64,000 nt of DNA from a virus. Location: the IMG/VR virus record IMGVR_UViG_3300042469_000933, positions 1-64,000 of that record, one strand, 5' to 3'. The notes below the pieces were generated by a model, which did no database searches, was not told the DNA's origin, and worked only from the letters and a program-made list of their open reading frames with translations. Made by a program: the position numbers and the translations under genes. Below are positions 36,301 through 41,864 of the stretch, in pieces (position 1 is the stretch's first letter; each line of letters begins with the position of its first letter).

Positions 36301-36650
36301 CAAACGCCGTTCTGCTGGGACCTGTTTTGCGGGGCTCGGTAGTATTGGGCCAGCTTCTGTGAACTAGGCACCATCTGCATGAGCGCTCCGGTGATGTCGA
36401 TCTCTTCCTGCAGCTCTACCGGCGTTCCGTCCGGGAGCCTCTCAGACTTGGCGTATTTGGGGTCGTCCCGGTACTTCTCCTTGATCTTCGCCGTATCGAA
36501 CTCAATGTCGAAATCGCCCGCGTTCGCACGCTGACCGACTCGGTACACGTATTGTCCTGGGTTGAAGTTTGGATCTGTTGTTGCGCCGCCTTTGATTGCT
36601 TCAAAAAAGTCCAACTTTCCCTTCGGTGGACCTTGTTGCTGTTGGGCCAT
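18342..36650 (-). CDS. Giant polyvalent virion protein: helicase, RNA polymerase-like, two metallopeptidases
   Basis: A single uninterrupted 6102-residue frame. Domains in order: residues 1-560, charged and helical with a hydrophobic stretch; about 1340-1650, an SF1 helicase (GMPGVGKTK near 1349, YDEAHV near 1424, GDPAQVPS, and TAISRGK); near 2298, HEAVHR with a downstream NEFIAEQYE, a zinc metallopeptidase; about 3390-4000, an RNA polymerase-like double-psi barrel region (LDGQGYTTPWGWAI and later GGDFDGDQLSVYF near 3871, the metal-binding DFDGD of RNAP beta-prime); near 4753, HEALHRFL with HEFLAETLSNP, a second metallopeptidase; and a helical C-terminus with one membrane-like segment near 5987. 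crAss-like phages carry giant virion polymerases that are injected with DNA. This chain probably does the same, adding helicase and peptidase functions. The domain calls are from motifs. Confidence 0.85.
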   Translation of the reverse strand: MAQQQQGPPKGKLDFFEAIKGGATTDPNFNPGQYVYRVGQRANAGDFDIEFDTAKIKEKYRDDPKYAKSERLPDGTPVELQEEIDITGALMQMVPSSQKLAQYYRAPQNRSQQNGVWPATETTRTKGVINPYEYKSIDGERMAADGKSRQEMAASMPFFIDEFGKRQPLKSEHIPSFFHNTRRFAVVPVTTTGPDGDLLEVPGLQAIPRNSPGYGMEMLGGNGPQPLNRNAAQAALYATYNGVVFWANAAKAALGEKQTSDVAFWAKAYHNLENTGLSTAADVERHLGGDWTDGAVPDLERGAITLGARGPGPTQERINAMVQDVHNNLEGYKAAAKQGDVKSRLALEMYNAHQGNTGRGFLERYADRFKIYQDASTFNPSENVEAHGMFGSAEGLGTLFGDMTGFLLPQKAGATLLAQALLKTGAKSLVTRGIINGMTPQLSSLGQRTVAVGSASIPSLTMGQIVYQSARDVGYSHDQAKVQAIVALPIMGIAEMAIGRQWMIRSYMDKGGANVTRDKISEWLSRKIPERMSPLNKALMINSNLAKWWAKEPAGRFGGWAKNSLEAMYTEGKQEGFEEGGYALLEWATDWMTNENRFEKSRPEDYSFSARVLESAVGGFVGTMPMAMLNNGRSRPNPYDKGVAGAVAEGKGKEILDRAATMQQAGTLTEDDVNVLTQDVRLSESIMREFNVADPKTLNLLLQEQDMVTEYAQRRMEMEGINKQLADLNEQPLAEGQTAEQREAEKAELEKSLEVNKQAVAKILDGTELLNRFKQRAMLINSIDAKDEGFANSEQVDVITKRFTDWTAAREARIEEVNLFRQSIGTELSDAIDNLSTAKTSKILDAIIGYRQVTNKVLNAQPGNAAMTREEVQEGYTALANAKQALIADLAKMEALSDTSPNTSFDEAHAAEDPSGALEFEQWITSGLNPQRINALPESDERSIAFRELQILNDQMSMFGKTPAERDAVAQQYMPAAELEGKRSQADLLAEFLKSHPTGDNASVALFRGAIERFKLTETPSIADIQTLASLINLAKSNKEVFKHYSTTMHQVAEKFFGDEKLMKAGSAQSGNAVPPAFAQFKQEKSQVYDPAATIDANQFNQELTDIIADLERQLERMEGMVNKRKEQLDQIRRVDLMLRGSLLLKLAGTAGKLSTKPEFIETVKLMQAELDAFASTPGAIPNDNYEVLVNRAEDMVSELLVTGDETGIALIKETYGDLLNGQLKSASNYYETKSIDNASFPARFNEELFLDDGQKPSIVKAMAGFQYMVGWVSRLSRNRHATVLDAYARFVGTAASTVGYAPNEEQQQRVIEASSFLSNPDHDLTHKLTTIVAPLAQGAIIIPRAITIPGMPGVGKTKMLIPAIVNTVANIKGRKLRVGIIAPGTKNVTELSSAIVMSTKEYTHEPVHITDMSNPPKDLDLIIYDEAHVMDGNAVLQMKGMMEKLPETGALMLGDPAQVPSLRNMSYTFPVQRASMRTAPLQVSFRHNNAEVLRSIDALRSYIASGTQNSIVLPASHYTKNNHGVRYMSGGGISSIYNAFGAHLSESVNNSEFSGDAILIVKDEAQRQEAILAMAKISAFTPGHEARILTMDGGEHSVLGLEANVAFVALDPAGFDNAFGRFLYTAISRGKNGAVALLPNGQSSEVDKIMPIPSDGQSLNEISSRVRGYLSAVHRDLAPRVPADVVPTAPTAPAPPTTAPTDPNAPVVQKGRAPGAMVQVNSKFKKSKQGRAMQDLYGEYLTVVEDDGKVTKVRRQNGDELRIKNSFLKNAKGTPVPTADPNDAEPTTDNEEEPVDDKEGENPIPEDAPAGVPTRVSKRSDSAGTAFISSSASFRWTPKFPNNETALSITNKAFVIRMGVMKAIWSDPGSFTMKLVKRVEGEWTGDNGAAKVPGVEVHVANGAAMVNRILKENKMPQMTQAELEAAGYTMVGSLFMNTLAQDSPFKLEMDRFAEELFANEWEEGKTIAKYSNIPVGELYEGVRNNVEAEAVGDYEAFIQLVERRGLFVTDPVMAHAGSPQGAGWTRKEGTDLVSMPAIVVEVSAWDGAPATKVFMRTKEADSKYYQDLIRELDNVTDEIAAVPSFDRDNIEKTKAFGFIQWNRSVLIKDGQFVVEGLNEFLTINEKGKPQMLRGTRAQGMTPLKWANDLRKAVELVRDSEIMLTKAAMIGNRSAGGMSIIDNTWDLIPSTDRVNLPEFAIGANSSGVIGTGVSSAPYRAPVRRRAASAGDTSRTESQEAAQNYYRKVFGDRFVDNQLDFRSNLQAVDGTALHGVMENGYITLNLDAKGRVLMGVARHEAVHRVLDTLLDDQSRMSIINEASRAYAEKYNIPYWQVTDEQANEFIAEQYESPSYDTSTFFGRFMQWFRAMLGRWGMYSNRIGELLYRIENGEFRGAQDHDLGGRTVVRNSVREDGELPASFDPSTPAPARRPDATGKKRSVNEDMNVLSNIFGSHATAVAVVDDTVREIIGESLYAPPVDSEFGRSLPTLSQAATKVLQGFAARRQRVVASLTDAEGNVKSFDNATKQDVLAMTDAQWSDYVAWYKGDPQVFKMITRVALPNADITQVELADAVEYEANMEIDVEAIENSTANAHDTNENLNPFKRQSDLSRLSLQSMSLIQRMPGGQNRVIGDPYDVDLELMTFLVQQAAQFSIPTQEVSTIESLAESVRKAMAVDPESKEAMYLNTFYKRYLDPDGFYLDQEGNQLRSYAYMTANAGWLLSQYTPNTKEFENIDARIDAAERVLGNVVRMLAELSASNRWLVEHYQGEGTDQFGEAPQPKFNHKRLTFDAISEVLSTMKTSLRDPFFANGPSSISLDNDFRSKWAVGSAKDKATPQFKVTEEGVLDGAGNMLVRRKGLNFSISAEFKTQPEAFAEFFEAIGYPVSARTIDHLLKANEGAEKTLLPSIVGMWAYSIHAGIHRVETGKKDSSLFSNKTIASFNDSYGGVGEETVGDIADRRSDGFGVDEYPMPSMFFALNRALATVENRSKGASYMQRMVGATGKTIYATNLGTAFSKLLPGASQDSHSSKAMEMLARDLAKRDPALLSKEGVPLIPLLDPSNSTARISNVFLGSGVSSRTKETGKNANKLSQGDAFSIGYDLFVRDIMSSRKEERLSIAGTPFGDRDAILLYQLDIPTGDRNQRLFNKTNGSITVNKEPMAAWLRDMFTYRDQVAGNSVRSWAAFFGLPSSAKASEVLAKLNAAQGPGFKYLVKASPLLAMNSDYMIDGDKVSFGHAIMMTDSSIYSRANRDKMLKSDKGAVAVMDEIMEPYFKAFEEMVNGKTETVETKVMENGVEVVKSETVTTPGIGWQHPAVNIDANGRRNMMYGYFVMSHLVNNWVGTVIDGGSHNYKNAQDYIKRSVTAFSPGHEPLIGGQFGMPLEPRIAVFSEMTTIDENGNSVSHLDGQGYTTPWGWAIARRAFGGQEGLVKASVNKRIISTNSIKVKYSEAVISPELYGKNLWLQQITQRSLMAELTGIDGSVIPGTPLLDAWNNAIGDANPEAFAKATDAVMEKAQELGVSDQLVHLLTSESNVKMGLRGVNQLAIDTPLVSLAVDSRFWRLQTVLERTTDPDEMEAPYFTQLSSLFGVSESEASRAQLQVIREIEQKISENYLNKLAVMIQGQSGTTRTEKVQEWMRGIGLRKMSADGRTGQFVDMLTNPNSDINNPILRPKLVEFLANELSRNGINPKMHGQMFTQVSAYGLLTPEVTEQVVDPSEEELANYSVQRDVAAQQSAELEDQTAAMNEWEAQNPAPASQIVKTESMRELLPPRIENGQYMPGEIMIKFVHAATFGITDPSMPIDAMKEQIFRDQGEAGLAAFERYLNVFVTRTPSSGLGSGQWMKIVGFINDSGNSIYTPAGMNVPTGGDFDGDQLSVYFRNVKAQVDEDDGSKLETIEPLDSDDPLTVNQANIMNALWQFYQDPANAEMIMASTGTKDLVAVAEELMAEFPEVYGADAMRMELFTPSHNSLARKMASDGAQLIGIGAQHMKAYGYMMEAALKTMDEKGNSPLFDGWMPQAKDSTGRPVMANINQLLNGMLDNTKLMVMGQLGVNSYNVNLLMGAIINGASMKEAFLMLKDPIIQDAVRTNQLADSYSMSDSGVRKKTLQNAIAAKLGEAMPPEHVVKAMKDHAEWKRTGGVVNGVAIQEPDTEQMNQWLAENPNGLQRIRGLKRLELNATIGEASSALSRVFSINTKGIPHSLEAMKEFKNDTQKTLGVAWAGLANNAVGSGVGEYNDVIDARGIMEQIPSMIGFYGVAEWGRQTLSDSILLAHHLVDNARTDLIQDLGMEFMPNEAGRDWENLVEQALIVGYLNTAHGNSQFRLTRGMEPISLSGPGGHYRYVMEFPGFLKAMMARVERLKNSDPRKILMKQNEFLNSLRIVDKGTPRLEVPKARKIMNDVRESEAVRRAAERLDEIFTGDVANGLNVPMSQMVTLYSMMKDKFAVGSASIARFVPIQEYLRYDSFVNSLHAGVVQYGKLHQVPLNDGSQININKMLDIAKRQFVVGHPRMLPWSAKSAKMRGARYYAEKETVGSMRTYSVFDVNTGELVNSPWSQLGTVIDLAPSSRPALNVHKRWSKSDYDALLRGMDVVIPIAATTGWIMERNEVALPTGQSIKFTKSGDTITLDASTLTGSHKLRNNEDPALANNILKVDSKGFAKSEKSAYGPGHMELKGKQLKEALKVLQSKTEHPMYRQLAEFLGEQLQIHDRDSYVANMRARGRVAGRITSTGDIMLSDGITQLDAEHTLLHEALHRFLMGVMNAPEASLNAWEAEFRKKVETIFNEVKALDPNSDHYGMKDVHEFLAETLSNPDFQQHLRSLAPGSKQNIFWRIINAIRSLFPGYVRNDYVNRITSLSYDYIKRSSRSGIDRMPMGEAFRMSNAAQHGLSPQFKPVTDIRDLVDRFQTDPKAFITHEERQASQYVERLFNRLDRSRIAQELDGIRFSIDGMTDTQIREYLRKNVMPKVSTSDAQTKLKVMDVMNMAGDLEQNWNTKMVFADGNPMTTKETAKWFKEASGHRTGAIYLQYTDLKDPNTIITTSDGRKIPVSELGIKYVPGFDGFNPIVQVYVDGNGKKSVSLLDPTTRGNPGGDTGAGPYLLSVYMHGPFQSALKKLRTHNSSSGARTFLMGLTAMAMKQANPNISFHRIKALSLKDGKDGGVWMSDFIHEVRLLKNIPAFMNEIPDNIKAVLNDETLFDMDAYNQPFLQQYIEFLRTSGEGGSFTETAARDRLRTAAEKAMFSEEGSNANLLDAIRYRQRMMQKDYKQAYLVTDPEYIMLAHLVEDMNQHGRTNPNSIRDTSMVGHLLKNTHNIQSDVVQTVVRKTEQAVMKLAAKNGVFRAEMTARIKALEEKSSFMKVPGGVELADRGWKRFEAMWKLSGEEGVDKVYRKDGTELIGAHTNTLHWNKNDPATAAKLKAGKLTQAELDFANYALDEIHKAMVDKTVHDYKMDMRHWDPVTGIFDEALARKEAEAFVTKHYPRGWVPVVRRPASEAVFNLKFKEAFSTSLGASANMDAIYAQDADRVSGENSGEREKGRVSNTYGSELEIHEPLSKIGGSTRLRRMGLEIVDGKLISEADERNMASTMNLEIILNYVRLATDRQIIHEEETVPVYNGARALLLAKNLEESVDQRFNLKSLEDYAMRMIYNEPIKDTFNVMGVNPAPIMNMAISASSFIGVAWNWKVALASGVMNNLQMLGFSIASSIADDGLFSAKHFAEAVKRMASKKERDKMAALMEKHFINEWQQQDLADSFNKSHTRKLLFSGHAMNIGNFWTDNNTRGMVMMAQMLKDGSWDAYSLTPKGEVVYDEKKDRRWYGADGKLTEDGGVLIKEVKRRLIEQGVVDQKENEPLRLGYDLEMGRTFKWIADKYIIGGMDASQKANLSSAWYGRMFTTFKTYMMDRIYNWHGRDINSDAGGRLVMKTDASGKKMAVWERREITSYVTALGNMFKMLSDAREMGTTDFKNMRPADKRALAKLSYDAILCILCYLIYNGLKDDDDEDSFITAPNKQSAYTYERKMFDMLKQIAWDGAAGSAPGLVYTMAGSGGGSAIPVLNNAWRLMNVPLHPEKALYFAPGGATFADIYDLVSDKTIRKPLND

Positions 36651-36655
36651 GATAT

Positions 36656-36693
36656 GTGAGATTAGGCCTCTAATCTAAGAAGCCTAATCTCAC
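36656..36693. repeat. Perfect 12-bp inverted repeat upstream of the giant gene
   Basis: GTGAGATTAGGC (36656-36667) is repeated inverted as GCCTAATCTCAC (36682-36693) across a 14-base spacer. The spacer itself holds another TAATCT copy, so alternative pairings are possible. It fills most of the gap between the cargo-like gene and the giant gene and overlaps the giant gene's leader (its ATG is at 36648-36650). There is no T run, so it is not a plain terminator; it may be an operator, an RNA processing site or a translational control hairpin. Confidence 0.75.
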
Positions 36694-36714
36694 ACGGTTT
36701 AATGGTGCGTCCGC

Positions 36715-38880
36715 CTAAGGCTGCGGAGCCATGATGTACTGGTTCAGCACGGCGTCCGGACTTGTGTGGGAAGCTTGCCCAGGCATTGTAGCCGGTCCGA
36801 ACTGCTTGTAGATCTCCTCGTTGACATCAGAGCCCTGCATCATCGCCCAGGCCCGGTCTGCACGCATGTAGACGTACCCTTCGGAGTCAGTGATGCCGGG
36901 GTCCCAACTGCCAACAGTGTATCCACTACCCTTTCTTCGGGCTGCTGCGCCTTCAATGCTCTGAGGACTCAAGCGAGATTGCTTTTCACCAGTAGCTGCA
37001 GCTACGACATTGCCAACAACAGACCCACCGGGGCTGGTTCTTGAGCCCATTCCGGCTGAACCAAGTGGACCATGGCCAAAAGAAGAGTAGTTCCCGTGGT
37101 TCACTGTGTTCCCGAGCGATTCAAATTGCTGTGGGAAGTAGTCCTTTGGCCGGAACTCTTCCCCGAACGCCAGATCATCATCATCGAAGCGCACCTTGAT
37201 CTTCAAGAACGGCCAGTAATCGCTTGAGGCACCGCTGTCACTGTTGAGCCTTGGCTTGCCATCGTTGCCGTACTGGAAGCCATACGCTTCAGCAACATCG
37301 GGCTGCGTATCCGCTCCTGTTCCAACAGACCTGTGCATGTAGTACACTTTGGGCTCAACACCGACCACATTTAGGTGATCAAGCTCGTCTTTGTCGAACC
37401 TACGACCACCCTGTCCAACGACCGTTTGATTGCCAGCAACAGAGCCAAGTTTCAGCGGCTGTTCTTCGCTGAACTTCGGAGTGTTGTTCTTGTCGTACAG
37501 GCCAAGCGCTTGCAGTGACTTTGGCCATACTGAGAAGTCCGGATTGCGCGCATATACGTTGGTTTGAACACCTTGGGTGTACAGGTCACCAGCCCTTGTT
37601 CCGGGTATCGTTCCGTCTTCATAAGCAGCAACCGGGACCGTCATCGTAGTCACTGGTTTCAGTGGTATCTCGTTGCCGTTCGCGTCGAACTCCTTGGGAA
37701 TGCCGTTGATCATATGCGCCCAGTAAGGAGTGAGCTTTGGCCGTGGACCACCGCCGCCGTTACCGTCCATGCCACCCTGCTTGAACAAGCGCGCTTCCGT
37801 GAACTGTTCTTGTATCAAGAACTGGCCCACTTGTTCAGCAAGGAGCTTTTCAAGTAGCGTGACCGGCTCTTTTGACCCATCGATCTGGAACGAAGCATCG
37901 TTAGTGGCCAAGTTGTACAACTTCACAGGGTCGAATTTGCCGTCCTTGTCGCGAAGGTCCTTGTACGGGTCTTTGCGGTACTCCGGCAACACAGCTCCGT
38001 TCTTATCACGACGAACAAAGACCTCCGACTCCAGATACATCTGCTGAACCGAAGCCCACTGCTGCTTGGTCATGGACGACTGGATCTTCTTGACTGCATG
38101 ACCGAGGTTCTTGGAGTTGGTCTTCCAGCCTTGGTTGACGATCATTTCAGCGGCCACCTGAGAGTATGGATCGGTCGCTGCCTCGCGCAACTGATTCCAA
38201 GCGTCGGCGTTGTTCGACAGATTATTCCGGTTCTGAATGAGCCCGGTGCCTTGCATGCTTTTGAAAATTTCATCCATAAAGCCTTTGGGGTCCGGAACAA
38301 TGGCGCTGTTCAGGTCTATGTTGCGACCGCTGAAAAGGTTGTAGGACTCCATGTCCTCCCGGCGATCAGCAAACTCTCCTGCCGTGATGGGAGCGCTTGG
38401 ATTGTCGGGGTCCTGATAGGCCATCCCATCCGGACCGAACAGCATGCTTCCTTGTGCATCACGTTCGGTGACGCGTTTCACCAATCCAGCATGCGCCTCT
38501 TTCTCTTGCGTGAGCGATGCTTGAAGTTGTGGAGACGTTGCCTGCGCATACAGCTGTTGAGCCGCGAGGAACTTCGGATCATTCTTTGCTGCCCAATGGG
38601 GATTGGAGTTCTCCTGAAGACTTTCCATCATGGCCGTTCTTGCGGCCAAAGCCCGATTGTATGGAGTACCAAGGTCAGAAGCCAGGCCAGTGAACTCGGG
38701 CATTTTCAAGTCGGACACATGCCCCTTAAGCGCGTCCAAGTCTTTCTGCTTCTGCATCCGGATGTTCGCCCTCAGCTCAGCCGTTTCTTTCACTGGTGAG
38801 AAGTCCAGCTTGAACGGAGTGTATCCGATGAACAACGGGGCATTACTCATGCCGCTCGCTTCGTTGAAATTGTACTCCAT
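36715..38880 (-). CDS. Cargo-like virion protein
   Basis: A 721-residue, mostly polar protein lying between the giant virion protein and a second cargo-like protein, the place where crAss-like phages encode packaged cargo proteins. The first half is helical (ETAELRANIRMQKQKDLDAL, HVSDLKMPEF). The middle has a glycine-rich linker (GGMDGNGGGGPRP near 375). The C-terminal part is low in hydrophobic residues. No enzymatic motif is visible. The function is inferred from position. It follows the next upstream gene with a three-base gap. Confidence 0.65.
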   Translation of the reverse strand: MEYNFNEASGMSNAPLFIGYTPFKLDFSPVKETAELRANIRMQKQKDLDALKGHVSDLKMPEFTGLASDLGTPYNRALAARTAMMESLQENSNPHWAAKNDPKFLAAQQLYAQATSPQLQASLTQEKEAHAGLVKRVTERDAQGSMLFGPDGMAYQDPDNPSAPITAGEFADRREDMESYNLFSGRNIDLNSAIVPDPKGFMDEIFKSMQGTGLIQNRNNLSNNADAWNQLREAATDPYSQVAAEMIVNQGWKTNSKNLGHAVKKIQSSMTKQQWASVQQMYLESEVFVRRDKNGAVLPEYRKDPYKDLRDKDGKFDPVKLYNLATNDASFQIDGSKEPVTLLEKLLAEQVGQFLIQEQFTEARLFKQGGMDGNGGGGPRPKLTPYWAHMINGIPKEFDANGNEIPLKPVTTMTVPVAAYEDGTIPGTRAGDLYTQGVQTNVYARNPDFSVWPKSLQALGLYDKNNTPKFSEEQPLKLGSVAGNQTVVGQGGRRFDKDELDHLNVVGVEPKVYYMHRSVGTGADTQPDVAEAYGFQYGNDGKPRLNSDSGASSDYWPFLKIKVRFDDDDLAFGEEFRPKDYFPQQFESLGNTVNHGNYSSFGHGPLGSAGMGSRTSPGGSVVGNVVAAATGEKQSRLSPQSIEGAAARRKGSGYTVGSWDPGITDSEGYVYMRADRAWAMMQGSDVNEEIYKQFGPATMPGQASHTSPDAVLNQYIMAPQP

Positions 38881-38883
38881 GGC

Positions 38884-41859
38884 TTATGCGTTGGCTGCTT
38901 TGCGTTCGTTGCGGCGCTGCTTGCGGTATCCGCGGATATCGTACACGTAATTGTCATCGGACATTACGTCGTTGCTCTCTCCAGAGCGGAAGGCTTCGTA
39001 TGAGTCCCACAGACGAGCCTGCTTGCCCATCTGGGAGAGCTGGATCTGGCCGTCCACATAGCTGCCGTAGCTTTGGCCCATGGCAGACAAGTTGTTCGTC
39101 AGCATCTGGCCCTTCATTGCGCGGAACTGGTTGTTTGCGGCCACTTCGTTCTGTGCGAATTGGTTGAACGCATCGTTGTTGTACTGACGCACCCGGTTCT
39201 CATTGGCGTTGTTGTACTGGCGCTCCGTGTTCTGCACCTGTTCGACCTGCATGGCGTTGGTCATTTTCTGGTTGGCGCCGGCTGCAATGATACCCAACTC
39301 CGCACCAAGGTTCTGCCGGCCGCGGAAACTGTACTGCGCCGTCTTCATGTTGCTCTTGGTTTCATTGGCAAGCATGTTCTTCAGCGCATTCGTATCCAGA
39401 TCCAAAGGCTTGTGCTCCAGCTTGCGTGGCGCCATACCGGGCGTGCGCTTGGACAGAAGGTTGTACACGAAGCTTCCGGCCGATCCAGCCAGGTTGATGT
39501 TCCGGCTGGTCCGGTTCAACCGATTCAGCCAGAGCTCTTCCTGATTCATATCCGTATTCGTCTTCGTCTCGTCATTCAGCTTGTCCTTTACGGATTGCGT
39601 GACCGATTTTGCTGCATCCTTCGCTGCCTTTCCGTTTGGACTCGCTGGATTGCCTACTGAAGCAGGAACTAGCGGAGTAGGGTCTTGCCTCATGAGTTCC
39701 ATATATGCGGAAGCACTTTTGTTTGGGAGAGGCGGCGCCGTTGCGTTTAGGTCAATAGGAACTTCCTCTTGCCACGTAGGAGCCATCGGTGATTGCTCAC
39801 GATACAGCGAACCTTGCGAAGCAGGAGCTTGTGGGTTGAGAAGGTCGTATGCGCTTGGCGTTACTCCGCTCACTTCGCCTGGCAATGGAATCGCCGTAGG
39901 TGCAAATGGGCTCTGCTCACGCAGCAGTGGATTAACCGGCCCGCCTGGCCCACCAGGTCCGCCACGAGAGTAACGACGAAGCTGGCCAGGGTAAGTGGGT
40001 TTGGGGAAGTTCTCGTACTGAAACAAGTGACCATCACCTGTTGGAATAGAAGGAACTGAGTTGGTCAATGCCGGCCACTTGTCATTGGCCATGCGGAGGC
40101 GCTGCTCGGCCGCTTTGTAGTCCTCACTCATTCTTGCTTTCCCAAGGTACCGCTCCGCGCTTTGACCGTCGAACGAACTATCACTATTGGCGAAGCGATA
40201 AGCTGCGTTTGCAGCCCTAACGTAGTCATGCATAACAAGCGAGTCCTGATACATCTGGATCGCATGAGGAGTTGGCGCAATTGTCCTTCTCATGGCTTGC
40301 GGCCTCTGCTCAAGCGTTCTTGTTATTCTCTGTGCCGGCATTGGTTCGATGGTCCTTGTCATCCCGCCTGAGGGCATTAAATTACCAGTCAGGTCTCCTC
40401 TCCAAAGCTCTCTGGTCGGAAACGGCATTGGCTGAATTGCCCCGATCTGACCAAGAGGGTTTCCGGGAGAGGGGGGTGGGCCTTGTTCGCTGGGTCCTCC
40501 ACGAGCGTACTGGCGTACATTGCCGCCTTCAGCATCCGGCCACAATGAGCGCTGGTATTCTGCAAAGCCAATGCCCATGCTCTTGGCTACCTTGTTCAGC
40601 ACGTCGTCATGCTCAGCTCCTTCGCCGGATGATACAGCGATAGGGCCGTTCGGCGTCATCATGCGCTGGTTGTCCTCCGTAGGACCGCCTTGGCCACCGA
40701 TGACCGTTGGCATGACACCAGCCCTTTGAAACTGCTCTCCTGCACGCTGCATGGAGTTGTTCGGAATGATGTTGTTTCCGCCTTGTGCGTAAGCGCGCAT
40801 GGTGTTACCGCCACGCTTGAACTGAATCACGTCCTGGTTGTAACCACCTTCCTGTGCGTACACGGAGTTGGCCTCCCTTTGGTCCTGTAGTACCGCGCCG
40901 TTGTCAATGATGGCTTGCTTTTCCTTTCTGCGCTGAATGCCACCAGCAACAAGATCGTAGGTAAGACCAGCAGCCATGCCAATGCCGCCAACGATTGGGT
41001 TGACAGCCAGTAGCGCACTTGCGGCCTTGGTCATCTGGAAGTTGTTGGTTCCGTCCACACCTGGCGGAAGCATGTTTACGGCTGCTCCGGCAACTGCCGC
41101 ACCGGCACCAGCGCCTCCTTGCCCCTTCATTGAGTTGTCGAATGGCTTCGGTGTGTTCACCAAGCCACCGTTTGAATACTTTCTGAGTCGCATGGTATCA
41201 GGTGTTGAGTTGGTTGGACCGCCGTTAAAGTAGGCTTTTACGCCTTCTGCCTTGTCGCGATACTTCAGTTGGTCTTGCGTGAGAAGCTCAAGATCTGCTA
41301 CGTCTTGCCGTGCCGCTGCAGCTACCCTTGGGTCTACAAAACCACCTCTGAAACGGTAATTGGGTTCGGGTACATTTTGAACCGGAACGCTTACCGGGGT
41401 TCGTACTCCATTTTCTTGCGGAAGACGAGGCTCCATGCGGTCGAGTTGAATCCTCTTGACTGGTGGAAGTATTTTTTGCTTAGGGGCTGCCCACCTTGGC
41501 TGATTTAGAAAAAAATCACCTTCTTCCCCAAGACGAATTGTTACGTTGTTCCCAGACACATTGGAAGTTGTTTTTGTTCCAGGGTTGTAAATATTTCCGG
41601 GCTCGGTAGATCCCCGACGCTCCGCACTAGGAATGCCAAGTCGCCACGATGCGTCACGAAATCGCATAAACTTTTCTGCGTTTATGTTGAAACCAAACTC
41701 ATTCCATTCTGGCTCATGACTTTGATTATGCAGCTCAAGGCTGTCATTATACATCTGTATACGATGGTCGTAATCAGCCTTATTCTTGGCACGATACGGT
41801 CCAGTGTATGACTTGGCTGGGCCTGTCGGGCCACCAACTGCGTACTTCCTGAGGTTCAT
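38884..41859 (-). CDS. Cargo-like virion protein with repeated RxYxxGG motifs
   Basis: A 991-residue, proline- and glycine-rich, largely disordered-looking protein. Short motifs of the form (R/K)xY(A/S/F)xGG recur: LRKYAVGG (3-10), VKAYFNGG (about 206), LRKYSNGG (about 224), MRAYAQGG (about 353), VRQYARGG (about 447) and LRRYSRGG (about 625), plus QFKRGG near 345. A hydrophobic helical stretch lies near 255-310 (AGAAVAGAAVNMLPPG, GGIGMAAGLTYDLVAGG). The C-terminus is helical and Asn/Gln-rich. It fits a packaged, partly unfolded cargo or ejection protein. The motifs may be docking or cleavage sites. Confidence 0.65.
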   Translation of the reverse strand: MNLRKYAVGGPTGPAKSYTGPYRAKNKADYDHRIQMYNDSLELHNQSHEPEWNEFGFNINAEKFMRFRDASWRLGIPSAERRGSTEPGNIYNPGTKTTSNVSGNNVTIRLGEEGDFFLNQPRWAAPKQKILPPVKRIQLDRMEPRLPQENGVRTPVSVPVQNVPEPNYRFRGGFVDPRVAAAARQDVADLELLTQDQLKYRDKAEGVKAYFNGGPTNSTPDTMRLRKYSNGGLVNTPKPFDNSMKGQGGAGAGAAVAGAAVNMLPPGVDGTNNFQMTKAASALLAVNPIVGGIGMAAGLTYDLVAGGIQRRKEKQAIIDNGAVLQDQREANSVYAQEGGYNQDVIQFKRGGNTMRAYAQGGNNIIPNNSMQRAGEQFQRAGVMPTVIGGQGGPTEDNQRMMTPNGPIAVSSGEGAEHDDVLNKVAKSMGIGFAEYQRSLWPDAEGGNVRQYARGGPSEQGPPPSPGNPLGQIGAIQPMPFPTRELWRGDLTGNLMPSGGMTRTIEPMPAQRITRTLEQRPQAMRRTIAPTPHAIQMYQDSLVMHDYVRAANAAYRFANSDSSFDGQSAERYLGKARMSEDYKAAEQRLRMANDKWPALTNSVPSIPTGDGHLFQYENFPKPTYPGQLRRYSRGGPGGPGGPVNPLLREQSPFAPTAIPLPGEVSGVTPSAYDLLNPQAPASQGSLYREQSPMAPTWQEEVPIDLNATAPPLPNKSASAYMELMRQDPTPLVPASVGNPASPNGKAAKDAAKSVTQSVKDKLNDETKTNTDMNQEELWLNRLNRTSRNINLAGSAGSFVYNLLSKRTPGMAPRKLEHKPLDLDTNALKNMLANETKSNMKTAQYSFRGRQNLGAELGIIAAGANQKMTNAMQVEQVQNTERQYNNANENRVRQYNNDAFNQFAQNEVAANNQFRAMKGQMLTNNLSAMGQSYGSYVDGQIQLSQMGKQARLWDSYEAFRSGESNDVMSDDNYVYDIRGYRKQRRNERKAANA

Positions 41860-41864
41860 GTTGG

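Noticed and set aside
19746-36362. Several plus-strand frames of 300-460 codons (for example 19746-21128, 31860-32975, 35148-36362)
   Set aside because: All lie opposite the giant gene, which has strong internal motifs in its own frame, and none has a family or start context of its own.
18342-36650. Stop-codon reassignment, known in some crAss-like phages
   Set aside because: All main genes, including the 6102-codon frame, read through without internal TAG or TGA, so the standard code applies.
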